Source: Bryobacter sp. (GTDB lineage Bacteria; Acidobacteriota; Terriglobia; Bryobacterales; Bryobacteraceae). From it: a DNA stretch of 64,000 nucleotides. How positions within the stretch are numbered: the first letter of the stretch is position 1; every line of letters starts with the position of its first letter. The notes below the pieces were generated by a model. That model made no database searches, had not been told where the DNA came from, and saw only the letters and a program-made list of their open reading frames with translations. The translations under genes were made by a program, and so were the position numbers. The stretch covers positions 54,996-118,995 of the forward strand of contig JALHNI010000002.1 in the NCBI GenBank assembly GCA_022843605.1. The letters are read 5' to 3'. Below, one piece after another: positions 16,970 through 25,648 of this stretch.

Positions 16970-18274
16970 TCACCAACCGCCGGCCAATGCTTTGTGCAGC
17001 AGCACGGACTCCACCAGCGCCGCGGTCCCCGCGGCCGACCTTTGATACTCCGCGTCCAACAGCGTTCGCTGCGCGTCCAGCACCGTCAGGAAATCCCCCA
17101 AACCTGCCTGCGTCAATTCCCGCGACAGTTCCAGCGAACGTGCGGCAGACTCCTGCGCAGCCTTCAGCCGCGCCACCCGCTCCTGTTGGCGCTGATACCC
17201 GGCCATAGCGTTCGCCGCCTCTTCAAACGCCGCCAGGATCTCCTTCTGGTACTCAATCCGCGCCTGCTCTAAACGCGCATCCACCGCGGCGATGTTGGCC
17301 CGAATCCGCCCTCCCGAGAAAATCGGCAACTGCAACTGCGGCGCCAAGTTGAAGAAGTTGCCTCCCCCCAGCGACAAGCCCGTCAACGAAGTGGACTGCC
17401 GCCCCATCAAACCGTTCAACGCCAGCTTCGGAAACAGATCTGTCCGGGCCTGTTTCAAACGTGAAGCCGCCGCTGTGATTCTCACTTCCGCCGCGCGTAC
17501 ATCGGGCCGGCGCTTCAGCAGCTCCGAATCAAGCTCCGCCGGCAACTGCGGCGCCCGCAACACCGCTTCCGAAGTCAGCACCACTGTCCGCGCATCGCCC
17601 AGCAGCACAGCCAGATGATTCATCCTCAAAGCCCGTTCATTCTCCAACGGCGGAATCGTCGCCTCCGTATTGGCCAGCAATGACCGCTGCCGCTCCACAT
17701 CCAGTTCCGACGCCAAACCCGCCTCTGCGCGCGATTGCGTCAGTTCCAACAGTTCCCGCTGCGCCGCGCGGCTGCGTTCCGTAATCGCCAAGCGCTCGGC
17801 GATGCCGCGCAACTCCACGTAAGCCCGCACCACCTCCGCACTCACGATCAACGCCATGTCTTCGCGCAGTTCGTCCTGCGAAACGACGTCCGCCTGCGCT
17901 GCCGCCTTCCCGGCACGATTCGCACCAAAGAAGTCCAGCTCCCAGCGCATGTCCAGCCCGCCTTGAATCAGTCCCGTATCAAAAGGCGCTACAAAGCTGC
18001 CGCTTTGCGCGGCGCCTGGCAGCGTCGGGATACGAGCGATGCCCTGCTGAAAGCCACCGCGCAAACGTCCCGCACTCGACGTCAGATTCACCGCCGGCAA
18101 CAACTTACTGCGCGCTTCACCCGTCAAAGCCCGTGCTTCCGCCACGCGCGCCGCCGCCAGTTTCACATCCAGATTCGCAGCCAACCCCCGCTCCACGAGC
18201 GCGTCCAACTGCGGATCGCCATAGACGCTCCACCAGGGCGAAATCGACAACAACGTCAGCATCAGCGGCAGCAT
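16970..18274 (-). CDS. Outer-membrane efflux protein (TolC/NodT type)
   Basis: A 434-residue protein of the outer-membrane efflux family. It contains two repeats of long coiled-coil helices, the family pattern SELLKRRPDVRAAEVRITAAASRLKQAR in the middle, LPIFSGGRIRANIAAVDAR and QRTLLDAEYQRSAAG near the end. It forms the trimeric channel-tunnel for the upstream exporter. The N terminus (MLPLMLTLLSISPWW) looks like a short signal peptide without an evident lipobox. Its ATG directly abuts the TAG of the membrane-fusion gene, so the operon order is TetR, permease, ATPase, adaptor, channel. Confidence 0.9.
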   Translation of the reverse strand: MLPLMLTLLSISPWWSVYGDPQLDALVERGLAANLDVKLAAARVAEARALTGEARSKLLPAVNLTSSAGRLRGGFQQGIARIPTLPGAAQSGSFVAPFDTGLIQGGLDMRWELDFFGANRAGKAAAQADVVSQDELREDMALIVSAEVVRAYVELRGIAERLAITERSRAAQRELLELTQSRAEAGLASELDVERQRSLLANTEATIPPLENERALRMNHLAVLLGDARTVVLTSEAVLRAPQLPAELDSELLKRRPDVRAAEVRITAAASRLKQARTDLFPKLALNGLMGRQSTSLTGLSLGGGNFFNLAPQLQLPIFSGGRIRANIAAVDARLEQARIEYQKEILAAFEEAANAMAGYQRQQERVARLKAAQESAARSLELSRELTQAGLGDFLTVLDAQRTLLDAEYQRSAAGTAALVESVLLHKALAGGW

Positions 18275-19327
18275 CTAGCGCCCCCCCTGGACAGCTTCAA
18301 TCGACAGATCCATCTGCTGCCCCGGGTGCAGTGCGGCCGCGGCTGGAAGCCGGTAAATCGCCTGCAAAACGCGCGTGTCCACCCGCTCCGTCGCGTCCCC
18401 CGTCAGGTTGCGCTTCGGCACCACGTAAGGTTCAAGCCGCACGAACTCCAGCGGAAAACGCTGCCCCGCATTGCCCCGCACCGACGCCACCGCCGCTACG
18501 CCGGGCCGCACCCGCCACGCGTCCTTCTCATCAATATCGGCCCGCACATGCAAGTGGCTCACGTCGCCCATCAGGATCAGCGGTTGCGACAGGGTCCCCG
18601 CTTGCGCGTACTCGCCGGGACGTACCTTGCACTGCAAGATCTGCCCCGCAATCGGCGCCGTCACCGTCAGACGAGCCAGATCCGCCATCAGCCGCGCCAC
18701 CTGCTGCTGGGCCTGTTTCACTTCCGCCCGCGCCACTTCCAGATCCGGCCGCCAAGTGCCCGCCTTCAACAGACTCAGTTGCGCCTGCGCCTCCTGCACC
18801 CGGGCCCGCGCCGCATCCACTGCGCGACGGCGGCGCTGTACGTCCTCTTCCTTAATCGCGCGCTTGTCCTTCACGGCCTCAATCATCCGCAGTTGCGTCT
18901 CCGTATCGCTCAGCTGCGCCTGCGCCTCTCGGACCCGCGCTTCGGCCGGGGGAATCTCCTCCGGCCGCGGCGAGGCCTCCAACCGGGTCAGCTTCACCTG
19001 CGCCAACTCCGCCGTCGATTGCCGCAACGCCAGTTCCGCTCGCAAATCCCGATCATCCAGCGCAAAAAGGGGCTGTCCCTTGCGCACGTTGTCGCCGGCC
19101 TTCACCAGCACCGATGTCACCAGCCCGGGCACTGGCAAACTCACCGCGATGTTCTCGCTTGATGCCTCCACCAGGCCCACTGCGCCCACCTGATTCGGAT
19201 AAGCCGCGGCCGGCGGCGGCGAGGGGGGCAGCACCTTCGCGTCCACCGGCGTCATCCGCTTCACGCTCATCAAAGCCAGCACCAAAGCCACACCCGCCAG
19301 TGCAGGCAACCCGTATTTAAGCAGCAT
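18275..19327 (-). CDS. HlyD-family periplasmic adaptor (DevB-like)
   Basis: A 350-residue membrane-fusion protein. One N-terminal transmembrane helix (LPALAGVALVLALMSV) is followed by a biotinyl-lipoyl half (LVKAGDNVRKGQPLFALDDRDL), a long helical hairpin rich in Ala/Arg/Gln/Glu (about residues 100-215), and the second lipoyl half (APIAGQILQCKVRPGEYAQAG). It links the inner-membrane permease to the TolC-like channel. It overlaps the end of the ATPase gene by 11 bases, which supports translational coupling. The arrangement matches the DevBCA exporter class known from cyanobacteria. Confidence 0.9.
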   Translation of the reverse strand: MLLKYGLPALAGVALVLALMSVKRMTPVDAKVLPPSPPPAAAYPNQVGAVGLVEASSENIAVSLPVPGLVTSVLVKAGDNVRKGQPLFALDDRDLRAELALRQSTAELAQVKLTRLEASPRPEEIPPAEARVREAQAQLSDTETQLRMIEAVKDKRAIKEEDVQRRRRAVDAARARVQEAQAQLSLLKAGTWRPDLEVARAEVKQAQQQVARLMADLARLTVTAPIAGQILQCKVRPGEYAQAGTLSQPLILMGDVSHLHVRADIDEKDAWRVRPGVAAVASVRGNAGQRFPLEFVRLEPYVVPKRNLTGDATERVDTRVLQAIYRLPAAAALHPGQQMDLSIEAVQGGR

Positions 19328-20024
19328 ATTTCTGTTCCTCCACGCGCGTAATCAACCCATCGTTCATGTGCGCAATCCGATCGGCAAAGTTGTAGATCCG
19401 GCTGTCGTGCGTCACCACCAGCACCGCCCGATCCGGCCGCACCGCTGACTTCCGCAGCAGTTCCATCACGTGATGCCCCGTCTCCGCGTCCAGCGCGGAA
19501 GTCGGCTCGTCGCACACCAGCAATCGCGGCTCATGGATCAGCGCCCGAGCGAAAGCCACGCGCTGTTGCTGACCACCCGAAAGCTGATTCGGCTTGGCCT
19601 GTGCCCGCTCTCCCAACCCCAGGTCCTCCAGCAGCGCTACCGCCTTTTCAACGGCCCTCTTGCGTGGCCACCCCGCCGCCAACAGCGGCACCGAAGCATT
19701 CTCCGCCGCCGTCAGCGACGGCAGCAGATTGAATTGTTGAAAGACAAAGCCCAGGTTCTCGCGCCGGAACAGCACCGCCTGCCGGCTGCCCAGCTTCGCG
19801 ATTGGCTTCCCCAACACCGACAGTTCCCCGCCCGTCGGATCCAGCAAACCAGCCACCACGCTCAACAACGTTGTTTTCCCGCAGCCCGAAGGCCCCACGA
19901 GAAAGGTCATCTCGCCGTAGTTCACCTCGAAATCCACGCCCCGCAGCACCTTCACCGCGGACTCGCCGGTCCCGAAATTCTTATGCAAACCCTCGCAAAT
20001 CACCGCTCGTTCATTCATCGCCAT
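19317..20024 (-). CDS. ABC exporter ATP-binding protein (DevA/LolD-like)
   Basis: A 235-residue ABC ATPase. Walker A GPSGCGKT is at 44-51, the Q-loop in FVFQQFNLLPSL near 97, the signature LSGGQQQR near 149-156, Walker B LLVCDEPTSALD near 169-180 and the switch His in VVTHDSR. It energises the FtsX-like permease encoded just upstream. The ATG at 20024 is chosen because it overlaps the TAA of the permease gene (TAATG); the frame extends upstream to 20126 but only as a shadow. The substrate of the transporter is unknown; related DevBCA systems export glycolipids or small toxic compounds. Confidence 0.93.
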   Translation of the reverse strand: MAMNERAVICEGLHKNFGTGESAVKVLRGVDFEVNYGEMTFLVGPSGCGKTTLLSVVAGLLDPTGGELSVLGKPIAKLGSRQAVLFRRENLGFVFQQFNLLPSLTAAENASVPLLAAGWPRKRAVEKAVALLEDLGLGERAQAKPNQLSGGQQQRVAFARALIHEPRLLVCDEPTSALDAETGHHVMELLRKSAVRPDRAVLVVTHDSRIYNFADRIAHMNDGLITRVEEQKYAA

Positions 20025-21163
20025 TAGCCCCTGAACACGACCGCGGGTTCCAGCACCACCACCCGCCGCACACTCACCACACTCGCCAAAATCACAATCA
20101 GCAGCACCGCCAAGCCGGTGCCCCACATGATCTCCGGCAGCAACCGGAAACCGCGCAAGTCCAGATTCGCCTTCGTCGCGTCAAAGAAAAGCGCCGTCAT
20201 CGAGATGCCGAGGCCGAAGCCCACCGCGCCCACAATCAGTGCCTGCATCAGAATCATTCCGACAATGCGCCAGTTCGTCACCCCAATCGCCTTCAGGGCT
20301 CCGAACTGCTTCAGGTTCTCCACCGTGAACAGATAGAAAGTCTGTCCCGCCACCACCGTCCCGACGATCAACGCGATTGCCACCGTAATGCCGAAATTGA
20401 TCGGAATGCCCGTGTTTTGGATGTAGTACCAGATCGTTTGCCAGCCAAAGTCATGCGAGGTCTCCGCCTTCAGCCCCGTCGCCGCCACAATCCTCCGGCA
20501 GACCTCCGCATCCGCCAAACCGTCCCGCCCCTTCACCAGCACGAACGACATCTGGTTCCGCTCGCGGCCCACAAAGGTCACCGCCTGCGTGTAGCGCGTG
20601 TAGAACACCGGCAAATTCACAAAGGGCGCCGACGAATCGACAATCGCCACGACCTTTACCTGGTGGTCATTCAGATCCAAAGTTCGCCCCAGTTCCAGTG
20701 CCTGGTTGGGAAAGAAGAACCGGTAGCCCGTCAGGTCAATCGCAATCGACTCCGGCGCCCGCAACTCCGCCCAATCACCCAGCAGGACCTTGCGCGGCGC
20801 CCCCACCAGCGTGGAATCGTCCAGCCCCATCAGGATCACGCCGCGAAATTTCCCGTCCGCACCCTTCGCCCGCGACGTCCCCTTAAAGAGCGGGACCGCC
20901 CAGTCCACACCCTCCACGCCGCGCACCCGGTAAAGATCCTGGTCCGTCAACGCCTTCACCTCGTCCAGATACTGCGTTTTGGCGTCCATCACCCAGATAC
21001 TGGCGTCCCGCACGTCCTGAATCTGCGACCGGGTCCGGTTCATCAGACCGCAAAAGATCGATACCTGGTGCGACATGAGGAACGTGGAGAAAGCGATGGC
21101 AAAAATCAGTCCCAGGTATTTCGCACGATCGCCCGTCAGCATTTGCCAGGCCACAAAATTCAT
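20024..21163 (-). CDS. FtsX-like ABC permease (DevC type)
   Basis: A 379-residue inner-membrane permease. It has one N-terminal transmembrane helix (YLGLIFAIAFSTFLM), a large periplasmic domain from about 45 to 255, then three helices (FGITVAIALIVGTVVAGQTFYLF, MILMQALIVGAVGFGLGISM, WGTGLAVLLIVILASVVSV) with the FtsX-type loop NLKQFGALKAIGVTNWRIV. This is the DevC topology rather than the duplicated ADOP topology. ATG at 21163 follows GAGG with good spacing; the longer frame start at 21202 would lie inside the TetR operator. It is the first gene after the regulator. Confidence 0.9.
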   Translation of the reverse strand: MNFVAWQMLTGDRAKYLGLIFAIAFSTFLMSHQVSIFCGLMNRTRSQIQDVRDASIWVMDAKTQYLDEVKALTDQDLYRVRGVEGVDWAVPLFKGTSRAKGADGKFRGVILMGLDDSTLVGAPRKVLLGDWAELRAPESIAIDLTGYRFFFPNQALELGRTLDLNDHQVKVVAIVDSSAPFVNLPVFYTRYTQAVTFVGRERNQMSFVLVKGRDGLADAEVCRRIVAATGLKAETSHDFGWQTIWYYIQNTGIPINFGITVAIALIVGTVVAGQTFYLFTVENLKQFGALKAIGVTNWRIVGMILMQALIVGAVGFGLGISMTALFFDATKANLDLRGFRLLPEIMWGTGLAVLLIVILASVVSVRRVVVLEPAVVFRG

Positions 21164-21192
21164 CGGATCCCTCGCTTGAACATGACTCAGAT

Positions 21193-21211
21193 GATTGAAC
21201 ATCGTTCAATC
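21193..21211. promoter_or_regulatory. Operator of the TetR-type regulator (exporter operon copy)
   Basis: A 19-base dyad, GATTGAACATCGTTCAATC, with perfect 8-base arms around ATC. It lies 30 bases upstream of the permease start codon in the gap between the TetR gene and the exporter operon. The core TTGAAC-N3-GTTCAA also occurs at the 5' end of the TetR gene, so this is very likely the site through which TetR represses the exporter. Confidence 0.75.
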
Positions 21212-21226
21212 CGGATGCAAAAAAAA

Positions 21227-21844
21227 TCAGGGACGACGACGGACACCCTCAACCAGGATTTCCACCTGCCGCTCAATTAACCGGCTCTGCTCGACAAACG
21301 GAAATCCCTGGCAATTCGTCATCACCGACACCATTCCATGCGCACTCGCCCACAAGGCCTGCGCAACTTCCGCCTCGTCCTGCAACTCCTCTCGCAAAGC
21401 ACCCTCGGCAATCGCCCGCGACGTCAAGCCCTGCAAACAACCGAAGCACCGCGCACCCTCCATCTGAAAAACAGCGATGATCTTGCCGTCCTGCACCATC
21501 GGCTTGCCGAACAAAACCGCGTAATGGTAGGGATGCTCCAGCCCGAACTCAATGTAGGTCCGCAGCGCACGCCGTAGCCGGTCGATCACTGGGGCATCAT
21601 CCTGAGCCATCCGCGACATGCGCTCACTTAACCGTCCGAACGTCTCGCGCACCAACTGCGCCATGATCGCCGCTTTGTCCTCGAAATAGTGATACAGAAT
21701 GCCCGGCGAACACCCTACCTTCTCCGCAATCCGCCGCACTGACGTCGCCTCGTAGCCTTGTTGCACGAACAAGTCCCGGGCCGCATCCAGGATCTCCTGG
21801 CGCAGCGACTCGCGATACGTGGCTCGTCGCTTCGATAACGTCAT
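21227..21844 (-). CDS. TetR-family transcriptional regulator
   Basis: A 205-residue one-domain-plus-ligand-domain repressor. The N-terminal helix-turn-helix reads ILDAARDLFVQQGYEATSVRRIAEKVGCSPGILYHYFEDKAAI, split here as ILDAARDLFVQQGYEATSV (helices 1-2) and RIAEKVGCSPGILYHYF (helices 2-3 to 4). The C-terminal domain with Cys and Gln-rich helices should bind the inducer. It lies upstream of the exporter operon on the same strand with a 63-base gap that holds a dyad operator, and a second copy of the operator overlaps its own start. It should therefore repress both itself and the exporter. ATG at 21844 gives a normal N terminus; an ATG at 21898 would add 18 residues and place the operator in the coding region. 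Confidence 0.87.
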   Translation of the reverse strand: MTLSKRRATYRESLRQEILDAARDLFVQQGYEATSVRRIAEKVGCSPGILYHYFEDKAAIMAQLVRETFGRLSERMSRMAQDDAPVIDRLRRALRTYIEFGLEHPYHYAVLFGKPMVQDGKIIAVFQMEGARCFGCLQGLTSRAIAEGALREELQDEAEVAQALWASAHGMVSVMTNCQGFPFVEQSRLIERQVEILVEGVRRRP

Positions 21845-21858
21845 TGAACAGTGTTCAA
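21844..21858. promoter_or_regulatory. Operator of the TetR-type regulator (autoregulatory copy)
   Basis: The sequence TTGAACAGTGTTCAA is a 15-base dyad with 6-base arms, identical in both arms to the operator at 21193-21211. It touches the first base of the TetR start codon at 21844, which leaves no room for a normal ribosome-binding site and points to a very short leader or leaderless message. Confidence 0.7.
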
Positions 21859-21998
21859 GGTAACAAATCCTCGTTGGCCGCGCAACTGCGGTCTCCATTC
21901 TGGGTGATTCTCGAATGGCGCCAATTGGGTGCCCGATCTGCTAGGATTTATCGCAAGAAGCGTTGTCGCAAGCTTCTTCGTCGAGTGAGGAGAATGGA

Positions 21999-22316
21999 AT
22001 GTTCACCGCCCATTGCCCTTCTTGCCAAAGCCGCCTGCCCCTCAGTGAGTTACTCACCGTTTCAGTGGTATGCCCGCGATGCCATTGCGAACTCCGGCCT
22101 CAGCGCTGGTCTATGTTCGCTCCGAGTCTCCTCACCATTTGGACTGCGATGGGCGTTGCCCACTTCGCTGAGGACTTGCAGTTCAACTTCGGTATTCGAA
22201 TCGTCCTGGCTACCGTTTGCGGTCTCGCCGCCGGGGCGCTTGGTCAAATCCTGTTTGTACGCTATCGCCCCAAGGACCCCTGCCCCTCAATCCTACCTTC
22301 GCCGGACGCACCCTAA
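21999..22316 (+). CDS. Small zinc-ribbon membrane protein
   Basis: A 105-residue protein. It starts with a double CxxC zinc ribbon (HCPSC at 5-9 region and VVCPRCHCEL near 25-34), followed by two hydrophobic segments (FAPSLLTIWTAMGVAHF and IVLATVCGLAAGALGQILFV). ATG at 21999 follows GGAG with a 6-base spacing; an upstream in-frame ATG at 21963 lacks such a site. Function unknown; it resembles acidobacterial small 'zinc ribbon then membrane' proteins. A different reading frame of the same stretch is open into the next gene but is not coding. Confidence 0.65.
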   Translation: MFTAHCPSCQSRLPLSELLTVSVVCPRCHCELRPQRWSMFAPSLLTIWTAMGVAHFAEDLQFNFGIRIVLATVCGLAAGALGQILFVRYRPKDPCPSILPSPDAP

Positions 22317-22356
22317 GGAATCTCCCGGCCCCGCAGACTCAAGCTACGATCAAACG

Positions 22357-23091
22357 ATGCGCTTCGCCGCCATCGCCGACATCCATGGCAATCTGCCCGC
22401 CCTCGAAACCGTTCTCGCCGACATCGCCCACCGCGGCATTGACACGATCGTCAATCTCGGCGATCTCCTCTCCGGCCCCCTCTGGCCCGCCGAAACCGCC
22501 GACCTCCTCGAACCCCTCCGCCTGCCCACCGTTCGCGGCAATCACGAACGCCAGTTGCTCACGCTCCATCGCGATGCCATGGGACCCACCGACCGCTTCA
22601 CCAACGCAGCCATCTCAGCCAGCCATCGCGAATGGCTCGCCACCCTGCCCACCACGCTCTGGTTCACCCCCACCGTCTTCCTCTGCCACGGTACGCCACA
22701 CGATGACCTCACCTACTTCCTCCATGACGTCGGGACGGACGGCGTGCAGGAGGCAAGCACCGAAGCCATCGCCGTTCGCGCCCAGGTTGATGCCCACCTG
22801 ATCCTCTGCGGCCACACGCACGTAGCCGGCGCTGTCCGCCTGCCCAACGGACAGTTCATCGTCAATCCCGGCAGCGTCGGACTCCCGGCCTACACCGACG
22901 ATGCTCCCCACCCCCACGCCATGGAAGCCGGCACCCCACACGCCCGCTACGCCATCCTCACCGCAACCGGCGACCACTGGAACGCCGAACTCATCGCCCT
23001 CGAATACGATTGGGAATCCGCCGCCGCCCAAGCCGCCCGCCACCACCGCCCGGACTGGGCCCACGCCCTCCGTACCGGCTTGGCGAACTGA
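22357..23091 (+). CDS. Calcineurin-like metallophosphoesterase
   Basis: A 244-residue cytosolic phosphoesterase. All metal motifs are present: DIHGN at 8-12, GDLLSGP at 35-41, RGNHE at 60-64, and CGHTHVAG followed by VNPGSVGLPAY. This is the YfcE/MJ0936-like class, which hydrolyses phosphodiesters with two metal ions; the natural substrate is unknown. ATG at 22357 puts the first motif at the N terminus; the open frame runs further upstream to 21844 but overlaps the preceding gene out of frame. It is transcribed 40 bases after the small zinc-ribbon gene and may be cotranscribed with it. Confidence 0.88.
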   Translation: MRFAAIADIHGNLPALETVLADIAHRGIDTIVNLGDLLSGPLWPAETADLLEPLRLPTVRGNHERQLLTLHRDAMGPTDRFTNAAISASHREWLATLPTTLWFTPTVFLCHGTPHDDLTYFLHDVGTDGVQEASTEAIAVRAQVDAHLILCGHTHVAGAVRLPNGQFIVNPGSVGLPAYTDDAPHPHAMEAGTPHARYAILTATGDHWNAELIALEYDWESAAAQAARHHRPDWAHALRTGLAN

Positions 23092-23103
23092 CGCGATGAC
23101 GAC

Positions 23104-25602
23104 CTACTCCGTCAAAACAATCGCCGGATCCACCTGGAGCGCCCGGCGCGCCGGGATCACGCAGGCAATAAGACTGATGGCCGCCAGCGTGGCCACCACG
23201 AGGGCGATCACCGTGGGATCCAACGGCTGCACTCCGTAGATTTCGTTGGCTACGGCTCGCTGCATCGCGACTGCTCCAACGAGGCCCACCGCCAAGCCGG
23301 CCGCTACCAGCGTGAACCCCTCCTTGAGGATCAGCTGCACCACCTGCCGAGCACTGCTTCCCAAAGCCACGCGAATGCCGATCTCGCGACGGCGCTGCGT
23401 CACCAGATAGGCCAGAACTCCGTAGATGCCGATGGCCGCGAGAAACAGCGCCAGCGCCGCAAAGCAGATCGCCAGCGCCATCGATGTACGGCGGGAGGAA
23501 AGCGAGAGCCCGGCGCGCTCCGTCATCGTCCGGACTTCGAAAAGGGCGAGTTGGGGATCGATGCGCGCGATCTCGGCACGCAGGGAGCGGCTCACATCCG
23601 GGGCGCCCGGAAGCATCTTGACGGCCAGGGTGAAGTTGCTCGAGGGGCTCTGCGAATACGGTAAGTAGTATGCGCCGACGCCACGTCCGGAGGCCAGATC
23701 CTGAAGACGGATGGAACGGACGACGCCGACCACGCGGAGCCAGCGAGTGTTGGCGTCAGGCGTAAGCTTCGACGGACTCTCCGGCGTGTACATGCGCTGG
23801 CCCACCGGATCGCGATTCGGCCAGAAGTGGCGGGCAAGTTGTTCGTCGACGATGATGGCCGGTTCCGCAGTTTCGTGATCACGCTCAGAAAAGTCGCGGC
23901 CCTGAACCATCGGCATACCCATCGCCTCAAAGTAACCGGGCGTTATCCGCAGTTGGAAGGGCGAGACCACGGATTCCGTCGGCTTCATCACGTAGCCTTC
24001 GGCAAAGATGACGCTATCGTTGTTGTTTCCGCTGAGCGGAATGGTCGTCGTGGCGCCGACTGCGGTGACGCCCGGCAGTTGACGAATCGCCGGCAGCAGG
24101 CGGCTCATCATCGCGCGCTGCTGCGCTTCATCGGGATAGCGAGCGCCAGGAAGAGATGTGGAAGCGGTGAGGACGCCGGCGCTGGAGAAGCCTGGATCGA
24201 CGTTCATCAGGTTGCGGAAGCTCGAGAGCAGCAGGCCCGCGCCGACCAACAGCACGAAGGCGAACCCCACTTCCGCCGCAACCAGCATCTGCCTCACCCG
24301 GCGAGTGCCCGTGCCGCTGGTGCCGGTGCGATTATCTTCACGCAACGCACTGCTGAGGCTCGTGCCGCTGGTGCCGGTGCGATTATCTTCACGCAACGCA
24401 CTGCTGAGGCTCGTGCGAAAGAGGTTGGCCACCGGCAGCAGCCCCATCGCCAAACCGACCGCGAGAGCCAACGCCAGCGAGATCACCGCCACAGTTGCGT
24501 CGATTCGAACCTCGCCGGAACGCGGAAAACGGTCGATGCCGGCCGCGGCAAGGGCGGGCAGAAGCCCATAAGCAACGGCAATGCCAAGCACTCCGCCAGC
24601 GAAAGTAACCACCAGGGACTCAACAATGGACTGCCGCGTAAGCTGCGCGCGGGTAGCGCCGAGCGCCAGGCGCGTCGCCACTTCTTTGCGGCGGGACGCG
24701 AGCCGGGCCAGCCCAAGGTTGGCGACGTTGAGCCCGCCAATCAGCAGCACCAGCAGCGCCGCGCCCCAAAGCAGGTAAAGCACGCCTTCCACGTCTCTCA
24801 CCAGCATGCGTTGCAGCGGTTCCACCGCGGTATGGAAGCCGGCATTCACCAGCGCATCTTTCAGGCCAGGCTCTTTTTCGAGGTTGGCGCGATTGATAGC
24901 GTCCACCTGTGCTTGCACGCGGGCGATACTGACGCCAGGCTTCAGGCGGCCCACGTTGTAAAAGTTGTTGCTGTGATGCCCTCGTTTTTCTTCGGCGCTG
25001 AAAGCGAGCGGGATCCACATGCGCGCTTCGGCGTTGACGAAGTTAAAATTCGCCGGCATCACGCCGACGATCGTGTAGGGGCGACCGCTGAGGCGCAACT
25101 CCTGCCCGACGGCATCGGGTCGGCCGGCGAACAGTTGCTGCCACAATCCGTGGCTGAGAATGACTTTGCGTTCCGCACCCAGCTCACCCTCTTCAGGCGT
25201 AAAAGCGCGGCCGAGAGCCGGTTGCGTCCGAACCAACCCGAAAAACGACGGCGTCACGGCCATCGCCGGCGTGCGCGTCGGCGTACCGTTGAAGTCGAGC
25301 GTCTGGTTGCGATCACGGAAAAGCGCCTGGTCGGAGAGTCCAGTGACGTCCTTTTGCCGATCCACCCAATCGCCAGGGCCGCTTTGGTTGGAATCCACGA
25401 CGCCAGCCTTGGGGTAGCGGTTCGACATCAGGACAATGTCGCCCGCATCCGGAACGGGAAGAGGCCGAAGCAGGACGGAATTGACGACGGCAAAAGTGAG
25501 GGCGTTCGCGGCGATGCAGACCATCAGGGTCAGGACGACCGTGGCCGCAAAGCCTTTGTCGCGGAGATTGGCGCGAAGAGCAAGGCGAAGTTCACGAAGC
25601 AT
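23104..25602 (-). CDS. ADOP-family (MacB/FtsX-like) orphan permease with internal duplication
   Basis: An 832-residue permease of the acidobacterial duplicated orphan permease (ADOP) family. It contains two MacB_PCD/FtsX units: an N-terminal helix (AATVVLTLMVCIAANALTFAVVNSVLLRPLP), a periplasmic domain, three helices with NVANLGLARLASRRKEVATRLALGATR, then a second helix-periplasmic-three-helix set ending in LVTQRRREIGIRVALGSSARQV. No ATPase gene is adjacent, as usual in this family. The cytosolic linker near residues 397-430 carries a perfect tandem repeat of 17 residues (TSLSSALREDNRTGTSG twice). The substrate is unknown. Confidence 0.88.
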   Translation of the reverse strand: MLRELRLALRANLRDKGFAATVVLTLMVCIAANALTFAVVNSVLLRPLPVPDAGDIVLMSNRYPKAGVVDSNQSGPGDWVDRQKDVTGLSDQALFRDRNQTLDFNGTPTRTPAMAVTPSFFGLVRTQPALGRAFTPEEGELGAERKVILSHGLWQQLFAGRPDAVGQELRLSGRPYTIVGVMPANFNFVNAEARMWIPLAFSAEEKRGHHSNNFYNVGRLKPGVSIARVQAQVDAINRANLEKEPGLKDALVNAGFHTAVEPLQRMLVRDVEGVLYLLWGAALLVLLIGGLNVANLGLARLASRRKEVATRLALGATRAQLTRQSIVESLVVTFAGGVLGIAVAYGLLPALAAAGIDRFPRSGEVRIDATVAVISLALALAVGLAMGLLPVANLFRTSLSSALREDNRTGTSGTSLSSALREDNRTGTSGTGTRRVRQMLVAAEVGFAFVLLVGAGLLLSSFRNLMNVDPGFSSAGVLTASTSLPGARYPDEAQQRAMMSRLLPAIRQLPGVTAVGATTTIPLSGNNNDSVIFAEGYVMKPTESVVSPFQLRITPGYFEAMGMPMVQGRDFSERDHETAEPAIIVDEQLARHFWPNRDPVGQRMYTPESPSKLTPDANTRWLRVVGVVRSIRLQDLASGRGVGAYYLPYSQSPSSNFTLAVKMLPGAPDVSRSLRAEIARIDPQLALFEVRTMTERAGLSLSSRRTSMALAICFAALALFLAAIGIYGVLAYLVTQRRREIGIRVALGSSARQVVQLILKEGFTLVAAGLAVGLVGAVAMQRAVANEIYGVQPLDPTVIALVVATLAAISLIACVIPARRALQVDPAIVLTE
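24311..24412. repeat. Perfect 51-bp tandem duplication, two copies
   Basis: Positions 24311-24361 and 24362-24412 are identical 51-base units inside the ADOP permease gene. Because 51 is a multiple of three, the frame is kept and the protein gains one extra copy of a 17-residue linker segment. Perfect identity suggests a recent slippage or unequal-crossover event, or an assembly artefact. Confidence 0.95.
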
Positions 25603-25648
25603 TGCACCATACTACGCACTAGACCGCCGCGAGGTTCACTCTGTTGTC

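Noticed and set aside
21844..22356. Single 415-residue frame reaching into the metallophosphoesterase
   Set aside because: The first 171 residues overlap a better-supported zinc-ribbon gene in another frame and lack homology; the enzyme motif starts at 22357.
24311..24412. Possible CRISPR or regulatory repeat
   Set aside because: Only two head-to-tail units with no spacers, in frame inside a permease gene.
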